Source: Glaciecola sp964621345 (GTDB lineage Bacteria > Pseudomonadota > Gammaproteobacteria > Enterobacterales > Alteromonadaceae). Taken from it: DNA of 31,427 nucleotides. This document shows positions 22,987-31,376 of this stretch, one piece after another. Where the stretch lies: assembly GCA_964621345.1 (NCBI GenBank), contig CAZUON010000044.1:1-31427 (forward strand), in the 5' to 3' direction. Both the position numbers and the translations under genes were made by a program. Each line of letters starts with the position of its first letter. Positions within the stretch are counted from its first letter, which is position 1. A model generated the notes under the pieces. It saw nothing but the letters and a program-made list of their open reading frames with translations, ran no database searches and was not told the origin of the DNA.

Positions 22987-23898
22987 GTGAAAATAGGGTT
23001 AGCCTTAGGTGCAGGTGCCGCTCGTGGTTGGGCGCACATAGGTATTATTAAAGCACTTGAAGAACTAGGCGTTAAAATTGACGTAGTTGCAGGCTGTTCT
23101 ATAGGCGCTTATGTTGGTTCAGCGTACGCTAGCGGCCATCTCAGCGAGTTAGAAGAATGGGCCAACACACTTACCGAATGGCAGGTATTTGGCCTCTTGG
23201 GTGTTGGCTTTCGAAGAGGTGGCCTAGCAAGTGGGCAAAAAGTCTTTGATAAACACCGTTTGGACTTTTGTGCAGAGAGCTTCGAAAAAATGAATAAGCC
23301 CTTTACCGCTGTTGCAACAGACTTATACTCGGGCAAAGAGGTGGTATTTAATAAGGGCGATATTAACGATGCTATTCAGGCGTCGTGTGCCATTCCAGCT
23401 CTCTTCCCGCCAATTGAGCACGAAGGGCGTTGGCTTGTAGATGGCGCTGTAGTGAACCCTGTGCCAGTCAATCAATGTAGGCAGCTGGGTGCAGACTTTG
23501 TGATTGCGGTAAATCTTAGTGCTGATTTTAGGCCACAATTGATTGAAAAATTTGAAACCGAGCACATTGCATCACAAAAGAAAACCGATGAAATGATTGG
23601 TAAAAGTGCAAATGGCTTTATGAAGCAATGGTTCTCACCCGACCCTAAACCGAACAAAACTACGCCGCCAGGCATCATGGGCGTAATGAGCAGTGCCTTA
23701 GAGATACTGCAAGCAAGAGTAACTCGTTCACGTTTAGCCGGAGACCCACCCGATATACTAATTGAGCCACAATTAAGAGATGTTGGTTTGCTTGAGTTCC
23801 ATCGAGCAGAAGAGCTCGCCGACAAAGGCCGGCGCAGCGTTGAGAGATTGGCAGAACAAATTGCATATCAGCTCAACCTAAAACAAGGTGAGCATTAA
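22987..23898 (+). CDS. rssA: Patatin-like acyl hydrolase RssA
   Basis: A 303-residue patatin-family protein without signal peptide, close to E. coli RssA over its length: glycine-rich oxyanion loop LGAGAARGW at the N-terminus, nucleophile GCSIG (Ser38), catalytic Asp152 in VDGAVVNPVPV, and the late block RLAGDPPDILIEP. I choose the GTG at 22987, because the AAGGAG ribosome site (22976-22981) is correctly spaced for it and overlaps the alternative GTG at 22981. RssA is probably a lipase/phospholipase; its substrate is not established. Confidence 0.93.
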   Translation: MKIGLALGAGAARGWAHIGIIKALEELGVKIDVVAGCSIGAYVGSAYASGHLSELEEWANTLTEWQVFGLLGVGFRRGGLASGQKVFDKHRLDFCAESFEKMNKPFTAVATDLYSGKEVVFNKGDINDAIQASCAIPALFPPIEHEGRWLVDGAVVNPVPVNQCRQLGADFVIAVNLSADFRPQLIEKFETEHIASQKKTDEMIGKSANGFMKQWFSPDPKPNKTTPPGIMGVMSSALEILQARVTRSRLAGDPPDILIEPQLRDVGLLEFHRAEELADKGRRSVERLAEQIAYQLNLKQGEH

Positions 23899-23906
23899 TA
23901 AGCGTT

Positions 23907-24572
23907 TTATTTGCTCGCTAATGCGGTTATCCGTAACGGCATTAGCGGCAGATTCAAAGGCTTTTCTTTTTCAAAAAATGCTTCATCTAAGGTGAGAGTT
24001 CCTTGGACGATATCATAGCCATTCGCCATATTTGTGCTGTAGTTTTGATCTTCAAACTGTATTACTAAACCCTCAACAGTTGGCATCATAAACGACATGA
24101 AAGACCCCATTTCATTAAAAAATGCCTCATACTGCTGATAAATAAATGTTAGGTCCTCAAAGCTATAATAACGCTTCAAATACTCTTCTTTAGTCTCTAG
24201 TTGTACCGAAATATCGCATTGGTTACTGTTTTCAACTAAGTCGAGCACAATGACTGCATCAGCCATGCGTAAAGCTTTTTCATTTGGAATAGTAAAACGG
24301 TTTTCATTAGATACTTTTAATGGGATTTGTTGTTTTTGCGTACTTATTTTGGCGCTGGTGATTTGGCAAAGTTTTCCGGTGCTCACGTGAATAAAGCCAA
24401 AGGCGAACTGCAAAGCTTGCGTATCGTCATTATCGAGTTTACGCACGTGTGAATGAAAGGTCTTATAGGCAACTTCTAACTGGTCTGCCTGCGCGGGAAA
24501 AATGAATGCAACACAAAACAATATTGCGCCAACTATGGATAATGACTTTTGTATTCGACTTTTCAGTCTCAT
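23907..24572 (-). CDS. Secreted protein resembling DUF2987 family
   Basis: A protein of about 221 residues with a signal peptide (hydrophobic core IVGAILFCVAFIFPAQA, cleavage after AQA). I prefer the ATG at 24572; a GTG at 24596 would add eight residues before the signal. Two cysteines (GKLCQI and NQCDIS) may pair in the periplasm. The central pattern, a short strand-rich domain with FGFIHVSTGKLCQIT, reminds me of DUF2987, a gammaproteobacterial family of unknown function. It follows the Bax-like gene by a few bases and ends 8 bases from convergent rssA. A long hairpin overlaps its last codons. Confidence 0.7.
   Translation of the reverse strand: MRLKSRIQKSLSIVGAILFCVAFIFPAQADQLEVAYKTFHSHVRKLDNDDTQALQFAFGFIHVSTGKLCQITSAKISTQKQQIPLKVSNENRFTIPNEKALRMADAVIVLDLVENSNQCDISVQLETKEEYLKRYYSFEDLTFIYQQYEAFFNEMGSFMSFMMPTVEGLVIQFEDQNYSTNMANGYDIVQGTLTLDEAFFEKEKPLNLPLMPLRITALASK
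23916..23947. repeat. Long stem-loop between convergent rssA and the DUF2987-like gene
   Basis: CGCTAATGC (23916-23924) and GCATTAGCG (23939-23947) pair perfectly. After a G-G mismatch GTTA and TAAC extend the stem around the loop TCCG. It covers the last codons of the leftward gene and lies 17 bases after rssA. Neither strand has an adjacent T run, so it is not a standard terminator. Confidence 0.55.
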
Positions 24573-24598
24573 ATTTACATTTACACTCGACTTCACGT

Positions 24599-25387
24599 CT
24601 AAATTAACTCCCGGTTAGTTATCATCATGTGTTGTAACTCTTGAATATATTCTTCACCCCTTTCGGAGTAGTCTTCAAGCCCTTCTGATAGTTTCATTGC
24701 ACTGATTTCTTGCTGAGAACTACGAAGTTGCGCACGTATTGCTCGCAGTTTTGCATAGGCCGGATGACGATTTAAATTGCGTACATATGAATACATTGCA
24801 TCCGATAAATCATCGTACTTCGCCACCTCGTGAACTGCGCCTACATTTCGACGCTTTGGTACAAAGCCACACCCTTTGGCGTAACACCACATGCCAAAAA
24901 AGTTATAGCCCTGTGTTGCAAAGCGACTTGTTCCCCAGCCTGATTCATTGGCGGCCTGAACCAACACTAATTCCGCAGGTATAACATCAATACGGCGCAA
25001 TAATGCAGCAAATATCTCGGCTATGCCTTGATCTTTATCAACCCTATACTCCTCTACTAACCAATCGATGTCTGCTTGTTGGCTTTCGCTGAGCCCTTCG
25101 CCATGGGTTACCTTAGCTTGCATGGCTTGAACGAACTGACGCACACGCAATAAATACTTATTCTGAGACTCTACTGCTGGTCGCAAATAATCAAAGAAAG
25201 CCTGTTTTTTTTCAGTGACATCTGTATAAGCTGAAAAATCAGGAACAGGCTCACTGGCATGCTCTACTTCAGGGAAATCTTCAACTAAGGATGACGGGCG
25301 TTGGAAGAACACAATTAATAAAATGACAAGAAATAAACTTAAGCTCGCTAGCGATATGATTTTTAATTTATGCGTCAAATTATGCAT
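24599..25387 (-). CDS. Bax-like glucosaminidase, membrane anchored
   Basis: A 262-residue protein with an N-terminal transmembrane anchor (about IISLASLSLFLVILLIVFF) and a periplasmic glucosaminidase (GH73-like, Bax family) domain. The motif block AANESGWGTSRFATQGYNFF with the expected Glu, then GMWCYAKGCGFVPKRR and HEVAKYDDLSDAMYSYVRNLNRH, is typical of Bax proteins, which are thought to cut peptidoglycan between N-acetylglucosamine and N-acetylmuramic acid. I choose the ATG at 25387: GGGAG lies six bases upstream and the overlap with the preceding gene is then only 8 bases. The longer frame from 25429 would overlap by 50. Confidence 0.88.
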   Translation of the reverse strand: MHNLTHKLKIISLASLSLFLVILLIVFFQRPSSLVEDFPEVEHASEPVPDFSAYTDVTEKKQAFFDYLRPAVESQNKYLLRVRQFVQAMQAKVTHGEGLSESQQADIDWLVEEYRVDKDQGIAEIFAALLRRIDVIPAELVLVQAANESGWGTSRFATQGYNFFGMWCYAKGCGFVPKRRNVGAVHEVAKYDDLSDAMYSYVRNLNRHPAYAKLRAIRAQLRSSQQEISAMKLSEGLEDYSERGEEYIQELQHMMITNRELI

Positions 25388-26108
25388 CAAAAACTCCCGA
25401 ATCCTCCGTTTTACTTTCTGATTCTTCATGCTTTGAACAAAATAGTTCGTTGTAAAGCACCGCTCTCACATTAAAAAAGTAAGGGCCAACCCAAATAAGC
25501 GCAAAACCAAAGGTAAGTATGACACCAACAAACAGGGCAAAAAATATAAGGAATAACGTACTCATCTGAAACAGATAAGCATTGGTCATGCGCACCGACA
25601 AAATAATCGCCGAAATGGGACTAAGTTGTTTGTCGACAATAAGCGGAAGCGTAAAGGTGGTTGCCATAAAAATATAAAACGCCGGAACCACAAGTAAAAT
25701 CATGCCGATATCGACACCAATTGAGATGAGCAGAGTCGCCACACCTAGTGGCAAAATAAAGCTTATGTAATTAAAGGTATGCACCGCTTGTACTTTGAAT
25801 CCCCGAGCACTATTGATTGCCAGCATTGCAACGCCTGCAAATAAGGGCGCAAGCACTACATTAATTAGTAGACTTGCAACGGCATTTTGCGTATTCGTCA
25901 GAGCTGCAACATCTTCGGGTGTGTTGATACCAAAAACGCTGATAAAGATAAAACCAAGCACAAACGCAGTTGCAAAAATGAGTAAAATACCTTGAACAAG
26001 CACCCAATTATTAAAGGCACTCAACTCCCTGGCTCTAACGAGCACTTGCTTAACATCAAAATCGTATTGTTTTGCCAGCATACGCTGGATATGGCTATTA
26101 TCTTTCAT
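25380..26108 (-). CDS. Polytopic membrane protein of unknown function
   Basis: A 242-residue protein with a soluble N-terminal 40 residues and about six hydrophobic helices. The loop LPLIVDKQLSPISAIILSVRMTN resembles a segment shared by DUF2189- and YciC-like membrane proteins, but I cannot name a function. The C-terminal tail is acidic and Ser-rich (ESESKTED). Its end overlaps the start of the Bax-like gene by 8 bases, so the two are translationally coupled. Confidence 0.75.
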   Translation of the reverse strand: MKDNSHIQRMLAKQYDFDVKQVLVRARELSAFNNWVLVQGILLIFATAFVLGFIFISVFGINTPEDVAALTNTQNAVASLLINVVLAPLFAGVAMLAINSARGFKVQAVHTFNYISFILPLGVATLLISIGVDIGMILLVVPAFYIFMATTFTLPLIVDKQLSPISAIILSVRMTNAYLFQMSTLFLIFFALFVGVILTFGFALIWVGPYFFNVRAVLYNELFCSKHEESESKTEDSGVFDA

Positions 26109-26158
26109 TGGATCCGTCTGTTTAATATTTATCGCTCATATGATTTTCATACTTTACT

Positions 26159-26785
26159 TTATTGGCTTACGATTAAAATAACTGCCATCAGTATTAGCAC
26201 AGCACCCATTATTCGGTCAAATATGTACCCGTGTGACACGTAGCTTTGACGTACACGCTGATGACTGACTAAAAAACTAACCAAAATGAACCAACATGCG
26301 GTGGCGGCAGCCAAATATAAGCCATAGAGTCCTTTAGTGAGCACGCTGCTTTGTGCAGGGATTGCTAAGGTGTAAAGTGTTAAAAAGAACAAGGTCGCTT
26401 TAGGATTTAAACCATTGGTGATAAAACCCACCATAAAAGCTTTTACATTTGAATGGACCTTAGGCTCAGTGGCTACACTGTTGTTATTTCCTGTAGGTTG
26501 ACTACGTAACCCCCCTATTCCCATCCATACTAAATATGCGGCGGCAGCATAAATAAGTGTATTGTAAATCCATGGGGTAGCTTTTATTAAGATACTTACC
26601 CCTAAAATCGAATAAGCAACATGTAACAATATGGCGCTTCCTACTCCTAAACTCGTAATCACGCCTATACGTCGGCCTTGCTGAAGGCTTTGCTTCATTA
26701 CCACCGCAAAATCAGGGCCGGGGCTTGCCACCGCGAATGCATGCATCACCGCGATACTCGCCCACACAGTAAAATCAAGACCCAT
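26159..26785 (-). CDS. LysE/RhtB family amino-acid exporter
   Basis: A 208-residue inner-membrane exporter of the LysE/RhtB superfamily. The signature ASPGPDFAVVMKQSLQQGRR sits in the first helix region, and five further hydrophobic segments follow. The fitting start is the ATG at 26785, preceded by AAGGG at proper spacing. A longer frame would extend into the upstream gene with a charged, non-membrane N-terminus. It overlaps the sulfurtransferase gene by 11 bases. Family members export Lys, Thr, homoserine, Cys derivatives and others. Its coupling to a sulfurtransferase suggests a sulfur-containing amino acid, but that is speculation. Confidence 0.88.
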   Translation of the reverse strand: MGLDFTVWASIAVMHAFAVASPGPDFAVVMKQSLQQGRRIGVITSLGVGSAILLHVAYSILGVSILIKATPWIYNTLIYAAAAYLVWMGIGGLRSQPTGNNNSVATEPKVHSNVKAFMVGFITNGLNPKATLFFLTLYTLAIPAQSSVLTKGLYGLYLAAATACWFILVSFLVSHQRVRQSYVSHGYIFDRIMGAVLILMAVILIVSQ

Positions 26786-27737
26786 CGGAGCCCTTAACTG
26801 TTTGCGCAGATTCAGTTTCATGTGATGTGCTAACAGGGAGTCTTTCATCAGCTCCCCAATCTGACCAAGAGCCATCGTAAACGTATAAAGGACCATAGCC
26901 TAACTCGCTGGCCGCCTGCGCCAAAATACATGCCGTTACCCCGCTACCACAAGAAAAGGACATTGCTTTCGATGTTTTGTCACCCTCAGGTAAGCATTGT
27001 AAAGTGAGATTAAATTGCTCATTTAGCTTTGCATGAGCTAGGAACCGGCCATCATCGTTTTGTAGATGCTTGTAATACAAATTAAGCGAATGTGGGATAT
27101 GTCCACTTTTTAGATGTGCTTTAACTTCAGGCTGCTTACCACTAAAACGCTCAGGCGAACGAGCGTCTATCAATACAAGTTTGTTATTTTTAGGGGCAAG
27201 GGTTTGAGTGGCAACAAAGTCGCTATCGACAAATTGAAACTCTCGACTAGGCTTGGCTATGAAATTTCCTTTAGCACAGTTCTCATTTAAACATGGTTCA
27301 GTGTTAAGGCCCTCTGTAAGCCATGCACCTAAACCGCCTTGCAAGACACGCACGTGTTTGTGACCCATACTCTTTAACATAAACCATACGCGTGAAGCGC
27401 AAAAATTACCAAAGTCATCGTAAACCACAATGTCACTATCATTGTTGATACCTATTCGCTGTGCTTCGCGCTCAAATAGTGTAGACGAGGGCATTGTGTT
27501 GCTTAATGGTGATGTTTTATCGACAATAACAGATTGAAAGTCAAACAAGCGAGAGCCCGGAATATAAGCACTTGGATGCTGGGCGACTGTTTTGCTCTTT
27601 TGCGCGGGTGCACCTTTCATTGAAGTATAAAGCAGCACCAACGCACTGTCGTGTAATCTATCGTTTAGTGCTTGAACAGATATCTCAGAGCTAAGCATCA
27701 CCTCTCCCACTTCTTTACTTTCACTCGGTTTCATCAT
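26775..27737 (-). CDS. Two-domain sulfurtransferase (mercaptopyruvate type)
   Basis: A 320-residue tandem-rhodanese protein. The first domain (about 15-150) is inactive, with no catalytic Cys. The second carries the active-site loop CGSGVTAC with Cys263. CGSG is the loop of 3-mercaptopyruvate sulfurtransferases such as SseA, against CRKG in thiosulfate rhodaneses. Conserved blocks DARSPERFSG and KSGHIPHSLNL are present. It moves sulfane sulfur from mercaptopyruvate to thiols or proteins. The ATG at 27737 overlaps the stop of the sulfotransferase gene by 4 bases, and its end overlaps the LysE-type gene by 11 bases, so the three genes form one operon. Confidence 0.9.
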   Translation of the reverse strand: MMKPSESKEVGEVMLSSEISVQALNDRLHDSALVLLYTSMKGAPAQKSKTVAQHPSAYIPGSRLFDFQSVIVDKTSPLSNTMPSSTLFEREAQRIGINNDSDIVVYDDFGNFCASRVWFMLKSMGHKHVRVLQGGLGAWLTEGLNTEPCLNENCAKGNFIAKPSREFQFVDSDFVATQTLAPKNNKLVLIDARSPERFSGKQPEVKAHLKSGHIPHSLNLYYKHLQNDDGRFLAHAKLNEQFNLTLQCLPEGDKTSKAMSFSCGSGVTACILAQAASELGYGPLYVYDGSWSDWGADERLPVSTSHETESAQTVKGSDGS

Positions 27738-29029
27738 TGCAGCTTTAAATAATCGCTTTTGATTTGTTCATGAAGCTTTTTGATAGTGGGCCCTTTTCTA
27801 AGTTCAAGGGCTTTTTCAATTAATTTGTATGCAGTTTCTATATCCCCTCGATGCCAAAATAATTTTGCATTCTCTCTAAAAAAATCAACGTCAGAGAAAC
27901 CAATCATGCCTCTGATAACGTTAGGATGATAAAAGTCTTGTTTTGTTTTTTGCTCATATTCAATCGTGTGATCAAACAGCTCGCTAAGCTTGATTTGGTC
28001 AGGATCTGCGTTGCTCCATTCATTATTGACAACCTTTGAGCGCAAGATTTTATAAAGGCTGCTTCTTTCACGTTTGAAAAACTCCACAATACTGATCATT
28101 TCAGACAACATATTTAATGAGGAAAACTCAGATTTTTTAGACGTATTATTCGCCAGAGTAATACCAAAGCTCTGATTGATTTTCTCGACGCTTGGTTCAA
28201 ATTTTTGCTTTAATTGCTCAATCGCCTTTGCAGACAAAGAATCTTGGAGAGGATTGGGAGAGAAACTACCACCATCTGATAGCGCTTGTAATTCTAGGTC
28301 GATTTTAAAATTCAGTTTCTTGTCTTCTTCTGATAAAACATTATTCAACAGTCGTTTAAATTCAAGAGCAGCACTACAATAACCACTGTTTACTTTTTCG
28401 CTTTTGTTGTTTGAAGCAAGATACTTATGGTCTAGCCCTAGTAAGCTAAAAACTTCATGCAATACTGAGCCTTTACCAGTCAGTTGACTCTGATACGGCA
28501 ATACCTTCAAAGCATCTCCAAAAAGCATCTTGTATTCGAATAGTGTTTTACCCTCTAATATTGGTTTATCGTGTTTTGTAGACTTTGCCACGTAGTCATC
28601 TAGCGCTTGTTTTACAAAGTGACGTTTCACCATTTGATTAAATGCTGAAAACAAGGCATCGAAGGGATGACGAAAAAAGGCGACAACTATTACGCGGTAT
28701 GGGCTGAGCAGTTGGTGAATCCGATCTGCATACATATGCATCCCCTCGCTTGATAATAGCAAGGTTTGCTCTTTTTTCTGGGCTTTTTTTAGATGTTCTT
28801 CTATGTACTTCTGGGCTAAATCCGTTTCGTTATTATGAATATGTCGGTAAAGTTGATCATGTCCACCCGATACGCCATTTTTGTCCGTCCCATGATGCGG
28901 ATACAACAGCCCCTGTTTTGCAAGCCAAGTCTGATGATCTAAACAAAATTTTTGAATCGCAGAGGAGCCTGTTTTAGGTAAACCAATATGTAATACAATA
29001 TCGTATTGGCTAACAGTATTTGATGTCAT
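27734..29029 (-). CDS. Sulfotransferase family protein
   Basis: A 431-residue protein with the PAPS-binding loop HIGLPKTGSSAIQ (14-26) and a 3'-phosphate-binding segment FFRHPFDALFSAFNQ (about 120-134), the two marks of PAPS-dependent sulfotransferases. The middle and C-terminal parts are divergent and helical, and the last 60 residues look like a TPR-type helical repeat (GDIETAYKLIEKALELRKG). The acceptor is unknown. With a glycosyltransferase gene directly upstream on the same strand, a cell-surface glycan is a reasonable guess. It has no signal peptide and should work in the cytoplasm. Confidence 0.82.
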   Translation of the reverse strand: MTSNTVSQYDIVLHIGLPKTGSSAIQKFCLDHQTWLAKQGLLYPHHGTDKNGVSGGHDQLYRHIHNNETDLAQKYIEEHLKKAQKKEQTLLLSSEGMHMYADRIHQLLSPYRVIVVAFFRHPFDALFSAFNQMVKRHFVKQALDDYVAKSTKHDKPILEGKTLFEYKMLFGDALKVLPYQSQLTGKGSVLHEVFSLLGLDHKYLASNNKSEKVNSGYCSAALEFKRLLNNVLSEEDKKLNFKIDLELQALSDGGSFSPNPLQDSLSAKAIEQLKQKFEPSVEKINQSFGITLANNTSKKSEFSSLNMLSEMISIVEFFKRERSSLYKILRSKVVNNEWSNADPDQIKLSELFDHTIEYEQKTKQDFYHPNVIRGMIGFSDVDFFRENAKLFWHRGDIETAYKLIEKALELRKGPTIKKLHEQIKSDYLKLQ

Positions 29030-29064
29030 TTATCTCTGTCGTATATGTCTAATTATGAGGATGA

Positions 29065-29070
29065 AGTATA
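29065..29070 (-). promoter_or_regulatory. Possible -10 element of the sulfotransferase operon
   Basis: On the minus strand TATACT, preceded by TG one base upstream, lies 36 bases before the sulfotransferase ATG in the 99-base gap after the glycosyltransferase gene. The -35 is weak, and the TG would give an extended -10 promoter. Confidence 0.35.
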
Positions 29071-29128
29071 CAGGATTACTGATTAAACGCATGCCTTTAC
29101 GCTACAAAATTGCCTATGAGTTGCCCCA

Positions 29129-30169
29129 CTATTTTTTGATGTTTTGGAGGAATATCTCATAAGCATGTTTTACCTCTTTTAATGTAATGTTTCGCAAGGT
29201 CATGGAGAATAACCTTTCAGCCTCTGGAGCTGCATTTTCAATGATTTTGATAACTCGTTCATATTCGAGTTGGATATACCCTTGGCTTAATTGTGTTATA
29301 TCCTTAAGAGGCGCAAGTGAACATTGCATAAATGCTCGGTAGTGTTGAAAAGCTGTATCATCAAAGTAAATCCATTCATCTGGTGTGTCGCTAGGATAAC
29401 CGCGACGTCGGTTACTTTTGATAGGAGCGGCAGTGTCTTGTTGCTGTTCAGGATTAAACTTGGCTAACGACGCAATAAATTCATATTGGCTTCTGAAAAT
29501 TCGGTGCAAAATAAATGCGTGTTGTAAGGGAGCAACCCTCTGTGCTTCTTCAAGTCTCGACATGCGTTCGTCAATTCCAGAAAAACGCGAACCGTCTGCA
29601 AGCGTTCTAATCAACCCCTCCCCACTAACATTATGTGGATTCATTTGGGCTGGTGCTTTTTTGTGTAGCTTGAGTAAGGATTTAACCTGTGGAGCTCGCA
29701 ATATAGGTGTGCTAACTTCAAGCGCTGGTGAAAATAAACTTTGAGACTCTAATTTATTACACCATTGAAAACTAATCGAGTCTGCTTCTGGACTCACTTC
29801 TATCGTTTTATGCACGCTGTTGATTAAATTGTTTGGCGTCCAAAATTCATCAATATCAATAAACAATACATGTGTAAAGTTGTTATCGTAGGCGCGTTGA
29901 AAAACCTCTTTATAGCAGGCTATCTGTGGGTTTACTGCGCCGTCGTAAAAAAGCTCATCTACATTTATAAAACTGACGTGGGTATTGTCTGAAAAATACT
30001 CAACAACATCCTGAGTATTGTCTTTCGTTCGATTAATACAGATTTGAATGTGGTCAAAACCGAAATATAAATGATGAAAAATCCACTCTGGCAAATAGGC
30101 TGCCTCATCGCGGGCAATTGCCGCGAGCAATACCCTAGGGGCTCTATTCTTGTGCCAAAAACCAAACAT
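29129..30169 (-). CDS. Glycosyltransferase, GT2/GT92-like
   Basis: A 346-residue cytoplasmic protein. The N-terminus reads LLAAIARDEAAYLPEWIFHH, followed by FGFDHIQICIN, the pattern of the Glyco_tranf_2_4/GT92-like group. The metal-binding DxD is FIDIDEFW (Asp105 and Asp107). The acceptor and donor sugar cannot be inferred. Similar proteins are common in marine bacterial surface-polysaccharide loci and often occur with sulfotransferases. It is followed on the same strand by the sulfotransferase gene after 99 bases. Confidence 0.85.
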   Translation of the reverse strand: MFGFWHKNRAPRVLLAAIARDEAAYLPEWIFHHLYFGFDHIQICINRTKDNTQDVVEYFSDNTHVSFINVDELFYDGAVNPQIACYKEVFQRAYDNNFTHVLFIDIDEFWTPNNLINSVHKTIEVSPEADSISFQWCNKLESQSLFSPALEVSTPILRAPQVKSLLKLHKKAPAQMNPHNVSGEGLIRTLADGSRFSGIDERMSRLEEAQRVAPLQHAFILHRIFRSQYEFIASLAKFNPEQQQDTAAPIKSNRRRGYPSDTPDEWIYFDDTAFQHYRAFMQCSLAPLKDITQLSQGYIQLEYERVIKIIENAAPEAERLFSMTLRNITLKEVKHAYEIFLQNIKK

Positions 30170-30194
30170 TAATCACTCCTAACGCATTAAGTAA

Positions 30195-30731
30195 TCAGTG
30201 TTTGGCGACTTTATCAAACACGCTTTGATATTTTTTTACTGTTTTAACTGTTACATTGCTGAGGCTAGTGCTGTCGAGCATCATACGAGACACACTGGTG
30301 TCGTCTGCGATGTGTTTAATCATAAGCTCTCCACTACTAGTATCAACAAGGTCAAGTTCAATACTTGAGTGAATCGTCGTACTTTCCGAGATTGCCATCG
30401 CGCCTGAGCGCACGCGCCCCATAAAAAAAGCTTGCGCTCCAAGCGCTTTGGCGACTCTCATCAATTCCGCTTTATCGGCGTTTGAGCGCGGCGCTGGTAT
30501 ACCGGCAGCAACTGACATCTCTTGAACTTGCACAGGTCCGAGTATTTCAATTTGTGATTGTTTGGATAATCCATCTAGCAAACGCGAGCCCACATAATCG
30601 GCAGTATCTCCCTGAATAGCGCTAAGCATAACGCGGTGGTATTTGGTATCAGTAAACTTAGAATGTACGTTTGAAGTTGAACCGCACGACAATAGAAGTA
30701 TGCTAATAAAAAGAAGGAGACTATATTTCAT
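30195..30731 (-). CDS. Small lipoprotein, CsgG/penicillin-binding-activator-like fold possible
   Basis: A 178-residue lipoprotein with a short signal sequence and lipobox LLSC (Cys near residue 16). I take the ATG at 30731 in preference to a GTG three codons upstream. The mature part contains VGSRLLDGLSKQSQIEILGPVQ, then ADKAELMRVAKALGAQAFFMGRV and a strand-rich end. This order recalls periplasmic proteins that assemble a CsgG-like or TolB-N-like domain. I do not claim a specific function. It lies 25 bases upstream of the glycosyltransferase gene on the same strand, so co-transcription is possible. Confidence 0.75.
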   Translation of the reverse strand: MKYSLLLFISILLLSCGSTSNVHSKFTDTKYHRVMLSAIQGDTADYVGSRLLDGLSKQSQIEILGPVQVQEMSVAAGIPAPRSNADKAELMRVAKALGAQAFFMGRVRSGAMAISESTTIHSSIELDLVDTSSGELMIKHIADDTSVSRMMLDSTSLSNVTVKTVKKYQSVFDKVAKH

Positions 30732-30837
30732 AATAAACACTGGTCATTAAGATGGCGTTATTATTGAAGTAGCGAAACATAAATGCAATCAATTAGTTAA
30801 GAAAAGCCTTATTTACTTAGGTTGTATTCAACACACT

Positions 30838-31095
30838 CTATTCATCAATCTTCACAATAATACGCTCAACATCAAGCGCATGGATATTCTGAATATCCCC
30901 ATGGCGTTGTATCGTTAACATACTATTCTGTGTCTTTGTAATCTCCCATATCAAGTCCTTATAGTAAACCTTAACACCTACATGCAGACCTGCACGCTCA
31001 AGGGCTTCTTCGGGCGTTTTAGGAATATCCTTGAAAAAAGGCGTATTACATAGCTCTTCAAGTGCCTTATCGAACTCTTCATCGGTCATCATCAT
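30838..31095 (-). CDS. Small acidic protein of unknown function
   Basis: An 85-residue soluble, acidic protein (many Asp and Glu). The N-terminal part (TDEEFDKALEELCN) is helical, and the second half is strand-rich (VGVKVYYKDLIWEITKTQ). Three ATG codons stand in a row. The GAGAGG ribosome site (31098-31103) is best spaced for the second (31092) or third (31089) rather than the first. I do not recognise a family. A good ribosome site and balanced composition argue that it is a real gene. Confidence 0.6.
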   Translation of the reverse strand: MMMTDEEFDKALEELCNTPFFKDIPKTPEEALERAGLHVGVKVYYKDLIWEITKTQNSMLTIQRHGDIQNIHALDVERIIVKIDE

Positions 31096-31326
31096 TACCT
31101 CTCACAATTATTTTCGTTTTTATTTTCGTTTTACTCTTATGCCGCCCAAGCGTTAATAGGTGTTAGTCTTCTGTATTTAACTACGCTTAATTTGAAAGTT
31201 GAGCGGTATCTTTGATAAGAACAGTTTAGTTGTTCATAGTTGTCTGTGACGCGCTTTTGTGACATGAGTGACATATGCCACATATTAATGGAAAGTTTAC
31301 GTAGAAGTTGCTTGTTTAAGAGAAAC

Positions 31327-31357
31327 AAAAAAGACCTATAACATCGTTATAAGCCTT
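31327..31357 (-). terminator. Rho-independent terminator after tRNA-Leu
   Basis: On the minus strand AAGGCTTATAAC pairs with GTTATAGGTCTT over 12 bp (two G-T wobbles) with loop GAT, followed by a T run. It begins 20 bases after the 3' end of the tRNA gene. Confidence 0.88.
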
Positions 31358-31376
31358 TAATTAAGTAAATATAAAA

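Noticed and set aside
31137..31328. A 63-codon leftward open frame between the small acidic gene and tRNA-Leu
   Set aside because: It lies just beyond the tRNA terminator, has no clear ribosome site, and its composition (many Arg, Tyr and Trp, no recognisable pattern) looks non-coding.
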